The notes under the pieces are model-generated. The model did not search any database, was not told the DNA's origin, and worked only from the letters and a program-made list of their open reading frames with translations. A program made the position numbers and the translations under genes. This document shows positions 54,465 to 63,108 of a stretch of 64,000 nt of DNA, in pieces (position 1 is the stretch's first letter; each line of letters opens with the position of its first letter). Source of the DNA: Kribbella italica (GTDB lineage: Bacteria > Actinomycetota > Actinomycetes > Propionibacteriales > Kribbellaceae); contig NZ_JACHMY010000001.1 in assembly GCF_014205135.1 (NCBI RefSeq), positions 5,208,001 to 5,272,000 of the forward strand, written 5' to 3'.

Positions 54465-55780
54465 TTGAGGTTCACCTGCCCTCCGCGGACCAGCGGGCCG
54501 ATCATCAGCGTGGTCAGATCCGGTACGTCGCCCGCCGGGACGCCCATCGCCGGACCGGCGAAGGAGTTGACCACCTTCTGCTCGGCCGGCGTACCGGCTC
54601 CGCCGGTGTCCAGCAGGTACCCGGGGGCGGCCCGGTTGAGCTGCAGGTTCAGCGGGAACCGTTCGAGCTTGTTGTGGTCGCCGATCACGCCGTCCTCACC
54701 GGTGATGTACGGCGCCGGGTTGTCCTGGGTGTACGGCCCCGGCTTCTCCCCCGGATGGCTGTAGTTCTTGCCCACACAGGTCGGCCCGCGCTTGTCCTTG
54801 TACGCCGGCAGCTCGTTCGGCTGGTACGGCGTGGGCTGGTTGGTGATCAGCTCGAGGTTGATGTGCAGCGCGCCGCCGCGGAACGTGTCGCTCAGGATCG
54901 GGACGGTGTCGGTCATCACCTTGAGGAAACAGGGGAACTCCGGCGAGTACCGCTCGAGCAGGTCGAGCACCGGCTTGCTCACCTCGCCGAGCCGGATCAC
55001 GCGGTCCTCGTTCTCGCGCAGGAAGCCGTTCGCCGTCCCGGACAGGGTCTGCACGTCGGTGAAGAACTTCTGCAGCTGCTGCTCCTTCTCCACCACGGTG
55101 TTGCCGGTGATGGTGAGGTTGCGCAGGACCCGGACCAGGTCGGGCGTCACGTCGCCGTACAGCTGGGAGACCTGGGTCAGCTTGGTCAGCGCCTCCATCA
55201 GCTTCGGGACGCTCGGGTTCAGCTTCTTCAGGTAGCCGTCGAGCTGGGTCAGCGTCTCGGCGATCTCGGTCCCGCGGCCCTCGAGCGCGGTGGCCAGCGT
55301 GTTCAGCGTGGCGTTCAGGTCGGCCGGGTCGACCGCCTGGAGCAGCGGGAGCGCGTCGTTCAGCACCTTCTCGATCTCGATGCCGACCGCGGTCTTGTCC
55401 CGGGCGATCACGTCACCGGCCTTGATGTGCCCGGTGTCCTCGCTGTCGGGCGGCGGCACCAGCGCGACGTACTTCTCGCCGAACAGTGTCTTGGGCAGGA
55501 TCCGGGCGCTGACCGCGGCCGAGATCTCCTGGACCTGCTCGGGCTTCAGCGACAGGTTCACCGTCGCCTCGTCGCCGTCGGTGGAGACCGACCGGACCTC
55601 GCCGACGATGATGCCGCGCAGCTTCACGTCGGCGTGCGTGTTCAGCTGCAGGCCGATGTGGCTGGTCTTCAGCCGGACCTCGACGGTGTCGGTGAACACC
55701 TTGGCGTAGAAGGCGTAGGTCAGCCAGAGCAGGAAACAGAGCACGCCGATGAACGCAACGCCGAGCACTCGTCTGGTCAT
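54461..55780 (-). CDS. mceA: MCE family protein, MceA position
   Basis: 439 aa. Anchor at about 5-27, MCE domain VEVRLKTSHIGLQLNTHADV, KLRGIIVGEVRSVSTDGDEA, then a long helical barrel section and a C terminus with cysteines (FPCFLK, PTCVGKN). First of the six Mce subunits, after the permeases (4-nt overlap). The lipid cargo cannot be told from sequence; relatives import fatty acids, sterols or other lipids. Confidence 0.89.
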   Translation of the reverse strand: MTRRVLGVAFIGVLCFLLWLTYAFYAKVFTDTVEVRLKTSHIGLQLNTHADVKLRGIIVGEVRSVSTDGDEATVNLSLKPEQVQEISAAVSARILPKTLFGEKYVALVPPPDSEDTGHIKAGDVIARDKTAVGIEIEKVLNDALPLLQAVDPADLNATLNTLATALEGRGTEIAETLTQLDGYLKKLNPSVPKLMEALTKLTQVSQLYGDVTPDLVRVLRNLTITGNTVVEKEQQLQKFFTDVQTLSGTANGFLRENEDRVIRLGEVSKPVLDLLERYSPEFPCFLKVMTDTVPILSDTFRGGALHINLELITNQPTPYQPNELPAYKDKRGPTCVGKNYSHPGEKPGPYTQDNPAPYITGEDGVIGDHNKLERFPLNLQLNRAAPGYLLDTGGAGTPAEQKVVNSFAGPAMGVPAGDVPDLTTLMIGPLVRGGQVNLK

Positions 55781-56604
55781 CCGGCCAACCTCACAGTGGT
55801 CGTCGTACCCCAGATCGCCATCGACAGCAGCAGGTCGACCACGTTGATCACCACGATCGAGGTCCGGACCGCGCGACCGACCGCGACGCCGACGCCGGCC
55901 GGGCCGCCGGTCGCGTGGTACCCGTGGTAGCAGTGCACGAGGATCACCAGGACGGCGAAGACGAGCACCTTGCCGAACGACCAGAGCACGTCGCCGGGTG
56001 GTAGGAACAGATGGAAGTAGTGGTCGTACGTGCCCGTACTCTGCCCGTAGAACTGGGTCACCGTGAGCCGGGTGGCGAAGTACGACGAGAGCAGGCCCAC
56101 GACGTACAAGGGCACGACGGCGATCAGCCCGGCGATGATCCGGGTGGTGACCAGGAACGGCAGCGACGGGATCGCCATCACCTCGAGCGCGTCGATCTCC
56201 TCGCTGATCCGCATCGCGCCGAGCTGCGCGGTGAACCCGCAGCCGACCGTCGCGGCCAGCGCGATCCCGGCGATCAGCGGGCCGATCTCGCGGGTGTTGA
56301 TGTACGCGCTGACGAAGCCGGCGAACGCCGAGGTGCCGATCTGGTTGAGCGCCGAGTACCCCTGCAGGCCGACCTCGGTGCCGGTGAAGAAGGCCAGGAA
56401 CGTGATCACGCCGACGGTCCCGCCGATCACCGCGAGCGCGCCGCTGCCCAGTGTCACCTCGGCCAGCAGGCGGAGGATCTCCTTGCGGTAGCGGGTGATC
56501 GACTTGCCCGACCAGGCCAGAGCCTTGATGTAGAAGGCCAGTTGCTCGCCGAGCCGGTCGAGCGAGTTCAGCGGCTTCTTGATCAGCACGTCCAGGGCCG
56601 ACAC
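55777..56604 (-). CDS. yrbE: MlaE/YrbE-type permease, second
   Basis: 275 aa with about five or six membrane segments. The conserved central signature is present: GPLIAGIALAATVGCGFTAQ followed by LGAMRISEEIDALEVMAIPS, the loop that contacts the ATPase. It starts at GTG, 1 nt after the first permease stop. The pair forms the transmembrane part of the Mce lipid importer. Confidence 0.93.
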   Translation of the reverse strand: MSALDVLIKKPLNSLDRLGEQLAFYIKALAWSGKSITRYRKEILRLLAEVTLGSGALAVIGGTVGVITFLAFFTGTEVGLQGYSALNQIGTSAFAGFVSAYINTREIGPLIAGIALAATVGCGFTAQLGAMRISEEIDALEVMAIPSLPFLVTTRIIAGLIAVVPLYVVGLLSSYFATRLTVTQFYGQSTGTYDHYFHLFLPPGDVLWSFGKVLVFAVLVILVHCYHGYHATGGPAGVGVAVGRAVRTSIVVINVVDLLLSMAIWGTTTTVRLAG

Positions 56605-56605
56605 G

Positions 56606-57379
56606 TCAGGCCCCCTTCGGCGGGACGAGCTGGAAGTAGATCGCGGTCATCGAGAAGTTCGCGACGAACAGCAGCATGAAGGTGATCACGACCGACTGGT
56701 TCACCGCGTCCCCGACGCCCTTCGGCCCGCCGCCGGCGTTCATCCCCTTGTACGACGCGACGACGGCCGCGATGAAGCCGAACACCAGCGCCTTGGCCTG
56801 GCCCTGCCACAGGTCGGGCAGGTGGGCGAGCGCGGTGAAGCTGGCGATGTAGGAGCCTGGGGTGCCGTCCTGCAGGACGACGTTGAAGACGTAGCCGCCC
56901 ATCACGCCGACGACGCTGACGAACCCGTTGAGGAAGAAGGCGACCAGCATCGTCGCCAGCACCCGCGGGACGACCAGGCGCTGGATGGGATCGATGCCGA
57001 GAACCATCATCGCGTCGAGTTCCTCGCGGATCTTGCGGGATCCGAGGTCCGCGCAGATCGCCGAACCACCGGCGCCCGCGATCAGCAGCGCGGTCGCGAT
57101 CGGCGAGGCCTCCCGGACGACGGCCAGGACGGCGGCCGAACCGGTGAACGCCTGCGCGCCGAACTGCTTGATCAGCCCGCCGACCTGCAGCGCGATCACC
57201 GCACCGAACGGGATCGCCACCAGCGCGGTCGGGATGATCGTCACACTGGCCACGAACCAGGCCTGCTGGAGGAACTCGCGCAGCTGGAACGGCCGGCGCA
57301 CCGACGCCCGGGCGGTGTCCAGGGTGAAGGCGAACAACGAGCCGGCGGCCTTCAGCGGGGCGGTGGCCGAAGCAGTCAC
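56606..57379 (-). CDS. yrbE: MlaE/YrbE-type permease, first
   Basis: 257 aa from the GTG at 57379 (TASATAPLKAAGSLFAFTLD), overlapping the ATPase stop as GTGA. Signature: SPIATALLIAGAGGSAICAD followed by LGSRKIREELDAMMVLGIDP. It differs from the second permease, so the channel is probably a heterodimer. The open frame upstream is the ATPase out of frame. Confidence 0.93.
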   Translation of the reverse strand: MTASATAPLKAAGSLFAFTLDTARASVRRPFQLREFLQQAWFVASVTIIPTALVAIPFGAVIALQVGGLIKQFGAQAFTGSAAVLAVVREASPIATALLIAGAGGSAICADLGSRKIREELDAMMVLGIDPIQRLVVPRVLATMLVAFFLNGFVSVVGVMGGYVFNVVLQDGTPGSYIASFTALAHLPDLWQGQAKALVFGFIAAVVASYKGMNAGGGPKGVGDAVNQSVVITFMLLFVANFSMTAIYFQLVPPKGA

Positions 57380-58323
57380 CGGGCCCCCACCGCGGCGGAG
57401 TCGAAGGAACCCGGGGGCGGTGTCACTCCGTTCTCCCGGCACCACTCGCCCGGCGGGCGCTGCGTCGGGCGGAGCATACCGCTGCTGGGCAGCTGCTGCA
57501 GCGGGATCGGCGGCAACGGCGGGAGCTCCTGGTCGGCCTCGGCCGCCAGCTCCTCGGCGTCCTTCTCTTCCGACATGCCGATCGGGCCGATCATCTGCGC
57601 GTTCAGGAACTGCCGGACCACCGGCTCCTCGCTGGACAGCAGCATCTCCCGCGGGCCGAACATCGCCAGGTGCTTGTGGTAGAGCATGCCGATGTTGTCC
57701 GGCACCGTGCGGGCCGTGTTCACGTCGTGGGTGACGATCAGGAAGGTCGCGCCGAAGGCCTCGTTGAGGTCGATCATCACCTGGTTCAGGAACGAGGTGC
57801 GGACCGGGTCCAGACCGGAGTCGGGCTCGTCGACCAGCAGGATCGCCGGATCGAGCACCAGCGCGCGGGCCAGGCCGGCCCGCTTGCGCATCCCGCCGGA
57901 GATCTCGCCGGGCAGCTTCTTCTCCGCGCCGACCAGGCCGACCATCTCCATCTTCTCCATCACGATGGAGCGGATGTCGGACTCGGACTTCTTGGTGTGC
58001 TCGCGCAGCGGGAAGGCGACGTTGTCGTACAGGTTCATCGAGCCGAACATCGCGCCGTCCTGGAACAGCACCCCGAACAGCCGGCGCACGTCGTACAGCT
58101 CACGCTCGGAGCAGGTGGCGATGTCGGTGCCCTCGATGAAGACGTGACCCTTGTCCGGCTTGAGCAGACCGATCAGCGTCTTGAGGAATACGGACTTCCC
58201 GGTGCCGGAAGGACCCAGCATCACGCAGATCTCACCGGCCGGCAGCGTCAGGGACACGTCGCCCCAGATCAGCTGCTTGCCGAAGGATTTCGTGAGTCCT
58301 TCGACGCGGACTTCTACGCCCAC
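57376..58323 (-). CDS. ABC ATPase of the Mce transporter (MlaF/Mkl-type)
   Basis: 315 aa. Walker A GPSGTGKS, signature ISGGMRKRAGLARAL, Walker B ILLVDEPDSGLD and switch HDVNTA; the SGGMRKR form is typical of MlaF/Mkl. A C-terminal extension of about 70 residues (acidic then Pro-rich) goes beyond the ATPase fold, as in Mkl of mycobacteria, where the tail binds regulators. In mycobacteria mkl is unlinked; here it leads the mce operon. The GTG start has GAGGAGG upstream. Confidence 0.92.
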   Translation of the reverse strand: MGVEVRVEGLTKSFGKQLIWGDVSLTLPAGEICVMLGPSGTGKSVFLKTLIGLLKPDKGHVFIEGTDIATCSERELYDVRRLFGVLFQDGAMFGSMNLYDNVAFPLREHTKKSESDIRSIVMEKMEMVGLVGAEKKLPGEISGGMRKRAGLARALVLDPAILLVDEPDSGLDPVRTSFLNQVMIDLNEAFGATFLIVTHDVNTARTVPDNIGMLYHKHLAMFGPREMLLSSEEPVVRQFLNAQMIGPIGMSEEKDAEELAAEADQELPPLPPIPLQQLPSSGMLRPTQRPPGEWCRENGVTPPPGSFDSAAVGAR

Positions 58324-58431
58324 CGGTCCTCCTCACGGGAAATTTGGCCCCCGCCCGACGACGATCCATCGGCTCAACGAGGGCGCGGTGCCCTAGGTTA
58401 CGCACGAGTACGCTTTTCTGTAACCCCTGTC

Positions 58432-58446
58432 TGTCAAGTGATGACA
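58432..58446. promoter_or_regulatory. Inverted repeat between the mce operon and acyltransferases
   Basis: TGTCA-AGTGA-TGACA (5-bp arms, 5-nt centre) in the 179-nt divergent region. On the minus strand it contains TTGACA, and on the plus strand a TACAGT lies 13 bp downstream, so it could control promoters on both sides. It does not match the KstR or Mce1R sites known to me. Confidence 0.4.
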
Positions 58447-58502
58447 ACTCTGTGGGTACAGTCCTGTGCCACATCGAAGCGTTCAGTTGCCGGAGGAACC
58501 CC

Positions 58503-59747
58503 GTGTCGCGGTCAGCTACCTGGTTGCACCGGCTGCGGCGCAGGCCGCCGCAAGGTATCACCTCGCCGCAGCACGGAGACCAGCTCCCGCATCCGCGCTC
58601 GGAGATCCTAGCGCTGACCGGAGTCCGGGCCGCCGCAGCACTCGCCGTAGTGCTTCATCACATCGGGTTACCGGATTCTGCTCCCGAACCGTTACGCAAT
58701 CTCATCCAGTCCGGGTACATCGGCGTCCCCTTGTTCTTCATGCTGTCCGGCCTCGTGCTGGCCTGGAACTACTCGACGCTGACGGTCGCGTCGCCGGGCC
58801 GGCTGTGGCGGTTCTACGTCGCGCGGATCGCGCGGGTGATGCCGCTGTACTGGGTCGTGCTGCTCTATCTGGTGCTGCAGCGCGCGGCGCACGGCGTACC
58901 GCAGGAATCGCTGTGGCGGCACCTGCTCGCGATCCAGGCCTGGTCGGGCGACTACGCGATCGGCCAGGCCAGCTACAACCCGCCCGGCTGGTCGATCTGC
59001 GTCGAGCTGTTCCTGTACGCCGTGTTCCCGTTCCTCGTGCCGCTGGTCGCCTTGCTGTCCAAGCGGTTCGGGGTGGCCGGGCTGCTCGGGCTGATCGCCT
59101 TCGCGTTCGCCGTCCAGGTGTTCCTGGTCGCGCTGTTCACGGCCGAGGGCTGGGCGTTCCTGTCGGTGAAGGACCCGTCGTCCGGGCATCGCTGGCTCTA
59201 CCGGAACCCGTTGCCGCGGCTGTCGGAGTTCGTGATCGGGGTGTCGCTGGCGTTCCTGCTGCTGCGCGGGTTCAAGCTGCGGACGCGCGTTGCCGGATGG
59301 GTGCAGGCGGCCTGCGTCGTGGTGGTGCTCGTGGTCGCCGCGGCCGGGCCTTCGCACGCGCGGTGGATGCTGCCCGCGTTCTACGGCGCGATGTGGACGG
59401 TGCCGTTCGCCGTACTGCTGCTGGCGCTGGCGGCCGCGCCTGGCGCTTGGCTGTCGCGGTTCTTCGCGACGCGGGCTCTGGTCACGCTGGGTACTGCCAG
59501 CTACGCGGTCTATCTGACGCATCGACCGCTGCTGTCCTTCCTCGGCAAGGACCGCGGCAGCATGCTCGATCAGCCGGCGACCTGGGCGGTGTACGCCGGA
59601 GTGCTGGTGGTCGCGGGATTGTGCCTGCTGATCGGTGAGGGCGCGCACCGGCTGATCGAGGTGCCCGCCCGGCGCTTCGTCCTTCGGCTGGTCCCGCGGT
59701 CGCGTCCGGCGGTCACTGAGCGTACGACGTCGGGAGTCTCAGCGTGA
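58503..59747 (+). CDS. Acyltransferase-3 family membrane protein (OafA/YrhL-like)
   Basis: 414 aa from the GTG at 58503 with GGAGGA 5 nt upstream. About ten membrane segments. Family motifs: LTGVRAAAALAVVLHHIGLP (with the conserved catalytic His), FFMLSGLVLAWNY and FYVARIARVMPLYWVV (the RxxR motif). Such proteins O-acetylate or acylate cell-wall and surface polysaccharides or lipids; the acceptor is unknown. It is coupled by a 4-nt overlap to a shorter relative. Confidence 0.85.
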   Translation: MSRSATWLHRLRRRPPQGITSPQHGDQLPHPRSEILALTGVRAAAALAVVLHHIGLPDSAPEPLRNLIQSGYIGVPLFFMLSGLVLAWNYSTLTVASPGRLWRFYVARIARVMPLYWVVLLYLVLQRAAHGVPQESLWRHLLAIQAWSGDYAIGQASYNPPGWSICVELFLYAVFPFLVPLVALLSKRFGVAGLLGLIAFAFAVQVFLVALFTAEGWAFLSVKDPSSGHRWLYRNPLPRLSEFVIGVSLAFLLLRGFKLRTRVAGWVQAACVVVVLVVAAAGPSHARWMLPAFYGAMWTVPFAVLLLALAAAPGAWLSRFFATRALVTLGTASYAVYLTHRPLLSFLGKDRGSMLDQPATWAVYAGVLVVAGLCLLIGEGAHRLIEVPARRFVLRLVPRSRPAVTERTTSGVSA

Positions 59748-60478
59748 GCGGTCTCACATCGGTCACCGAAGGCGCCGCCCTCTCACACCCGCGGCCCGAG
59801 CTGCTCGACGTCACCGGCCTGCGCGGCCTGGCCGGGCTCGCGGTCGTCGCGTCGACGGTCGGCGTCTGGCGCGGAGCGCCGGTGTACCTGAAGGACCTGG
59901 TCGATCTGACGGCGTCGGTGGCTGTCGTCTTCTTCTTCGTGCTGTCGGCGTTCGTGCTGACCTACAACTACCCAGGCCTGTCCTACACCTCCGGCCGGCG
60001 CGTCATCGGCCGGTACGCCGCGGCCCGGGTGGCTCGGATCGTTCCGCTGTACCTGGTCGTCGGACTGGTCGTCCTGCTGCTCGGCATGCTGAACGGCGGT
60101 GACTGGGTCCGAGACGTGTGGACCGACCAGACCTGGTTCGTCGGTGCGCTCGTCCTCTTCTACGTCGCGTTCCCACTGCTCAACCGGCCGCTGGCCTTCG
60201 TCCTCGGCAAGACCGTCCGTCGCCTGCCGCCGCTCACCTGGCTGGCGCGTCCGTTCCTGGTCCGGCTCGGTGTGATCGGTTACCCGCTCTTCCTGCTGCA
60301 GACCCTGGTCCTGCACGGCTTCGGCCCGGTCCACGCGGGCACGATCTCCAACGCGCTGCTCGCCCTGGGCTGGATCGGCCTCGTCGTCCTGACCGCCGAG
60401 GGCGCCCACCGGTACGTCGGCGTACCGGCTCGCCGCGCACTGCTCGATCTCGCGCGCCGCCTCGACCACCGGACGTGA
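59744..60478 (+). CDS. Short, probably inactive acyltransferase-3 paralogue
   Basis: 244 aa against 414 for its neighbour. The N terminus is alignable (LLDVTGLRGLAGLAVVASTV, FFVLSAFVLTYNYPG, AARVARIVPLYLVV keeping RxxR), and the C-terminal ending (TAEGAHRYVGVPARRALLDL) matches its neighbour's (IGEGAHRLIEVPARRFVLRL). The middle is largely missing, and where the catalytic His of LHH should be there is AST. So it is probably a degenerate or regulatory subunit. GTGA overlap with the first gene. Confidence 0.7.
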   Translation: MSGLTSVTEGAALSHPRPELLDVTGLRGLAGLAVVASTVGVWRGAPVYLKDLVDLTASVAVVFFFVLSAFVLTYNYPGLSYTSGRRVIGRYAAARVARIVPLYLVVGLVVLLLGMLNGGDWVRDVWTDQTWFVGALVLFYVAFPLLNRPLAFVLGKTVRRLPPLTWLARPFLVRLGVIGYPLFLLQTLVLHGFGPVHAGTISNALLALGWIGLVVLTAEGAHRYVGVPARRALLDLARRLDHRT

Positions 60479-60479
60479 C

Positions 60480-60511
60480 GAAGGGCGGCTCCCTCGCGGG
60501 AACCGCCCTTC
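60480..60511. terminator. Convergent terminator after the acyltransferases and rplL
   Basis: GAAGGGCGGCTCCC pairs with GGGAACCGCCCTTC, with one mismatch and a TCGC loop, followed by GTTCT on the plus strand. It starts right after the acyltransferase stop and lies 47 nt after the rplL stop. Confidence 0.7.
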
Positions 60512-60557
60512 GTTCTACTGCTGGGGTGTGCGGCCGTCAACTACGCAGCCGCACAGG

Positions 60558-60944
60558 TCACTTGACGGTGACGGTGGCCCCGGCGCCCTCGAGGGCCTCC
60601 TTGGCCTTCTCCGCGGCAGCCTTGTCGACCTTCTCCAGGATGGCCTTCGGCGCGCTCTCGACGAGGTCCTTGGCCTCCTTCAGGCCGAGGCTCGTGAGGC
60701 CACGCACCTCCTTGATGACCTGGATCTTCTTGTCGCCGGCCGACTCCAGGACGACGTCGAACTCGTCCTGCTCGAAGGCCTCTTCGGCCGGGGCGCCCGG
60801 GGCGCCCGGGGCGGCGGCGACGGCAACGGGAGCAGCGGCGGTCACGCCGAACTCCTCCTCGAACGCCTTTACGAACTCCGAGAGCTCGAGCAGGGTCAGG
60901 TCCTTGAACTGGCCGAGCAGCTCTTCGGTGCTGAGCTTCGCCAT
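60558..60944 (-). CDS. rplL: 50S ribosomal protein L7/L12
   Basis: 128 aa; the flexible stalk protein that recruits translation GTPases. N-terminal dimer domain ([19 protein letters not shown]), Ala/Gly/Pro hinge ([14 protein letters not shown]) and C-terminal factor-binding domain ([40 protein letters not shown]). It lies 67 nt after rplJ. Unusually it is followed by a terminator and accessory genes, not rpoB. Confidence 0.97.
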   Translation of the reverse strand: MAKLSTEELLGQFKDLTLLELSEFVKAFEEEFGVTAAAPVAVAAAPGAPGAPAEEAFEQDEFDVVLESAGDKKIQVIKEVRGLTSLGLKEAKDLVESAPKAILEKVDKAAAEKAKEALEGAGATVTVK

Positions 60945-61011
60945 GGTGGCGGTCCTTCCTAAACGTCTAACTGGGTGATCACTGAATGGGGTGTTGCGTG
61001 ATTCGAACGGG

Positions 61012-61635
61012 TCAGCTGTCAGCTGACGCGGTCTCCTCGGTGCTCGCCTCGGCAGGTGCGTCGGCGGGTGCGTCCTGCACCGCTTCGGCAGCCGGAGCCT
61101 CGTCCGCCACGGGGGCGGCCTCGGCCGGCAGCTTGTCCTGCAGCGCCGCGAACAGGCGCGCGGCCTGCGACAGCGGAGCAGCGAACAGCGACACCGCTTG
61201 CTGCGGAGCCGCCTTCATCGCACCTGCGAGCTTCGCGAGGAGGACCTCACGCGACTCCAGGTCAGCGAGCTTGTTGATCTCGTCGGGACCGAGTGCCTTA
61301 CCGTCCAGCACACCGCCCTTGATGACGAGAAGGGGATTGGCCTTGGCGAAGTCACGCAGTCCCTTGGCCGCGACCACCGGGTCGCCCTTGACGAAGGCGA
61401 TGGCCGACGGACCCTGCAGGAGCGAGTCGAACGACTCCACTCCGGCGTCCTTGGCCGCGATCTTGGTCAGCGTGTTCTTCACCACGGCGTAGTTCACGTC
61501 GTCACCGAGCGTAGTGCGGAGGTCCCGCAGCTGCGCCACGGTGAGTCCGCGGTACTCGGTCAGCACGGCGCCGTTGGAGCTCTTGAAGTTCTCAGTGAGC
61601 TCTGCGACGTCGGCGGCCTTGTCCGGCCTCGCCAT
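61012..61635 (-). CDS. rplJ: 50S ribosomal protein L10
   Basis: 207 aa from the ATG at 61635 ([20 protein letters not shown]); the base of the L7/L12 stalk. [20 protein letters not shown] and [19 protein letters not shown] are typical. A C-terminal Ala/Glu/Asp-rich tail of about 35 residues extends it beyond the usual 165-175. The frame is open to 61737, but that part covers the leader hairpin. Confidence 0.96.
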   Translation of the reverse strand: MARPDKAADVAELTENFKSSNGAVLTEYRGLTVAQLRDLRTTLGDDVNYAVVKNTLTKIAAKDAGVESFDSLLQGPSAIAFVKGDPVVAAKGLRDFAKANPLLVIKGGVLDGKALGPDEINKLADLESREVLLAKLAGAMKAAPQQAVSLFAAPLSQAARLFAALQDKLPAEAAPVADEAPAAEAVQDAPADAPAEASTEETASADS

Positions 61636-61691
61636 GGGTCTCCTTCCGCTCTGTCTTCCGACAGAGTTGGACTTGTCTGCCACACCGCCGA

Positions 61692-61730
61692 CCCACAAAA
61701 CGAAAACGCCCTTGCGCAGGCGCAAGGGCG
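61692..61730 (-). terminator. Attenuator-like terminator in the rplJ leader
   Basis: CGCCCTTGCGC (61707-61717) pairs perfectly with GCGCAAGGGCG (61720-61730) around a 2-nt turn, followed on the minus strand by TTTTCGTTTT. It lies 72-95 nt upstream of the rplJ start and about 100 nt after the predicted start site, so it looks like a leader attenuator. Confidence 0.7.
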
Positions 61731-61835
61731 TGAACAAACGAAGCTGTCACTTCCAAGTCAACCTGCGCGGGCCGCCCACCTTCGTGGGACCTTCAGTCGC
61801 TCGGGAGCGACAACCAGCGGTCTTCGGCAGTGTCA

Positions 61836-61864
61836 AGAGTAACCGGGTGCGCGTGTCCCACCAA
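61836..61864 (-). promoter_or_regulatory. Candidate rplJL promoter
   Basis: On the minus strand: -10 TACTCT (61836-61841), a 17-nt spacer and a weak -35 TTGGTG (61859-61864). It gives a leader of about 195 nt containing the region expected to bind L10 and the terminator-like hairpin. An alternative TTGACA lies just downstream with a poor -10. Confidence 0.4.
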
Positions 61865-61869
61865 ATCGG

Positions 61870-63057
61870 TTACTCCACGGGCTGTGGACGGGGTGGGATC
61901 CAGCGTTTCATCGCCAGCGCGGCCGCCCAGCCGGTCAGGCCCATCACCACGATCGCCGGGGCCAGCGCGCTGATCGCGGTGACGGCCGACAGCAGGAACG
62001 GCCCGGCCGCGCTGCCGGAGTCCGCGAAGAGCCGGAACGCGCCGAGGAACTGCGCCCGCCCGACCGGTGGTGACGCGTCCGCGCCGAGCGTCATGATCAC
62101 GCCGGCGCCGAGGCCGTTGCCGACGCCCATCACCAGCGCGACGGCGGTCAGCGTGCCCGCGGAGTGCGTGAACGGGAGCAACAGGTGCGCCAGGCCGAGC
62201 ACGGTCATCGACGGTACGGCGACCCACTTGCGCCCGAACCGGTCCATCACCGAGCCCGCCGGGTAGAACAGCAACATGTCGACGGCGCCGGAGACGCCGA
62301 AGATCAGGCTGGTGGTCTGCGGGTCCAACCCGATGTGCTCGGCCCAGAGCGGGACCACCACCTGCCGCGATGCCCGGACCGCGCCGACGAGCAGCGCGCC
62401 GACGCCGAGCGTCCGGAGTACTGGGAGGTGCTCGCGGATCACGGCGCGAGTGGACTGGACGACGACGGGCCGGGCCAGGCGGTTCCGGCGTACGGACTCG
62501 ATGTCGGGAAGGCTCAGCAGTACGACGCACGCCAGCGCGGCGGCGACGAGGTGGACCCAGTACGCGCCGTCGGTGCCGAGGAAGCGCATCACGAAGGCGC
62601 CGAGGAACGGGCCGATGAACGAACCGATTCGCTGGACGCCGCCCAGCGTCGACAGGGCCCTGGCGCGCAGCTCCAGCGGGACGGCTTCGCTCAGGTAGGC
62701 CTGCCGGGCCAGTCCCCAGACCGAGCCGGCCAGACCGGTGGCGCCGATCGCGACGGCGAGACCCCAGACGTTCGGTACGACGAGGCAGGCGGCGAGTGCG
62801 ATCGAGACGAGCACGGTCGCGAGAAGCATCGCGCGGCGTTCGCCGATGCGGGTGGTCAGTGTGCCCGCGGGGATGTCGCCGATCACCTGGCCGACACCGG
62901 CCGCCGCGACGACCAGACCGGCGACCGCGATCGAAGCACCCAGGTCCCGCGCCGAGAGTGCGACAACGGGAGCGATCGCCCCCTGGCCGATGCCGTACAG
63001 CAACGCCGGCAGGTAGACCGAGGGGGCGATCGTCCAGAGACTGACGGGATCGGCCAT
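61870..63057 (-). CDS. Major facilitator superfamily transporter
   Basis: 395 aa with twelve predicted membrane segments. The loop-2/3 motif GDIPAGTLTTRIGERRAML and its repeat-half counterpart YPAGSVMDRFGRKWVAVPS are clear MFS signatures. Substrate unknown; drug-efflux-like by general pattern. I use the ATG at 63057 (ADPVSLWTIAPSV); a TTG nine codons earlier is possible but has no clear ribosome-binding site. It is the last gene before the rplJ leader and may share a transcript with the RidA and IclR genes. Confidence 0.85.
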   Translation of the reverse strand: MADPVSLWTIAPSVYLPALLYGIGQGAIAPVVALSARDLGASIAVAGLVVAAAGVGQVIGDIPAGTLTTRIGERRAMLLATVLVSIALAACLVVPNVWGLAVAIGATGLAGSVWGLARQAYLSEAVPLELRARALSTLGGVQRIGSFIGPFLGAFVMRFLGTDGAYWVHLVAAALACVVLLSLPDIESVRRNRLARPVVVQSTRAVIREHLPVLRTLGVGALLVGAVRASRQVVVPLWAEHIGLDPQTTSLIFGVSGAVDMLLFYPAGSVMDRFGRKWVAVPSMTVLGLAHLLLPFTHSAGTLTAVALVMGVGNGLGAGVIMTLGADASPPVGRAQFLGAFRLFADSGSAAGPFLLSAVTAISALAPAIVVMGLTGWAAALAMKRWIPPRPQPVE

Positions 63058-63108
63058 CCCGCCTATCGTCCCACCTTCAACCAATGGATGAGACGGCGGT
63101 ACTGCTCC

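Noticed and set aside
63058-63084. TTG start for the MFS transporter nine codons upstream
   Set aside because: No ribosome-binding site, and the extra residues are not part of the family pattern; the ATG at 63057 is preferred, though not proven.
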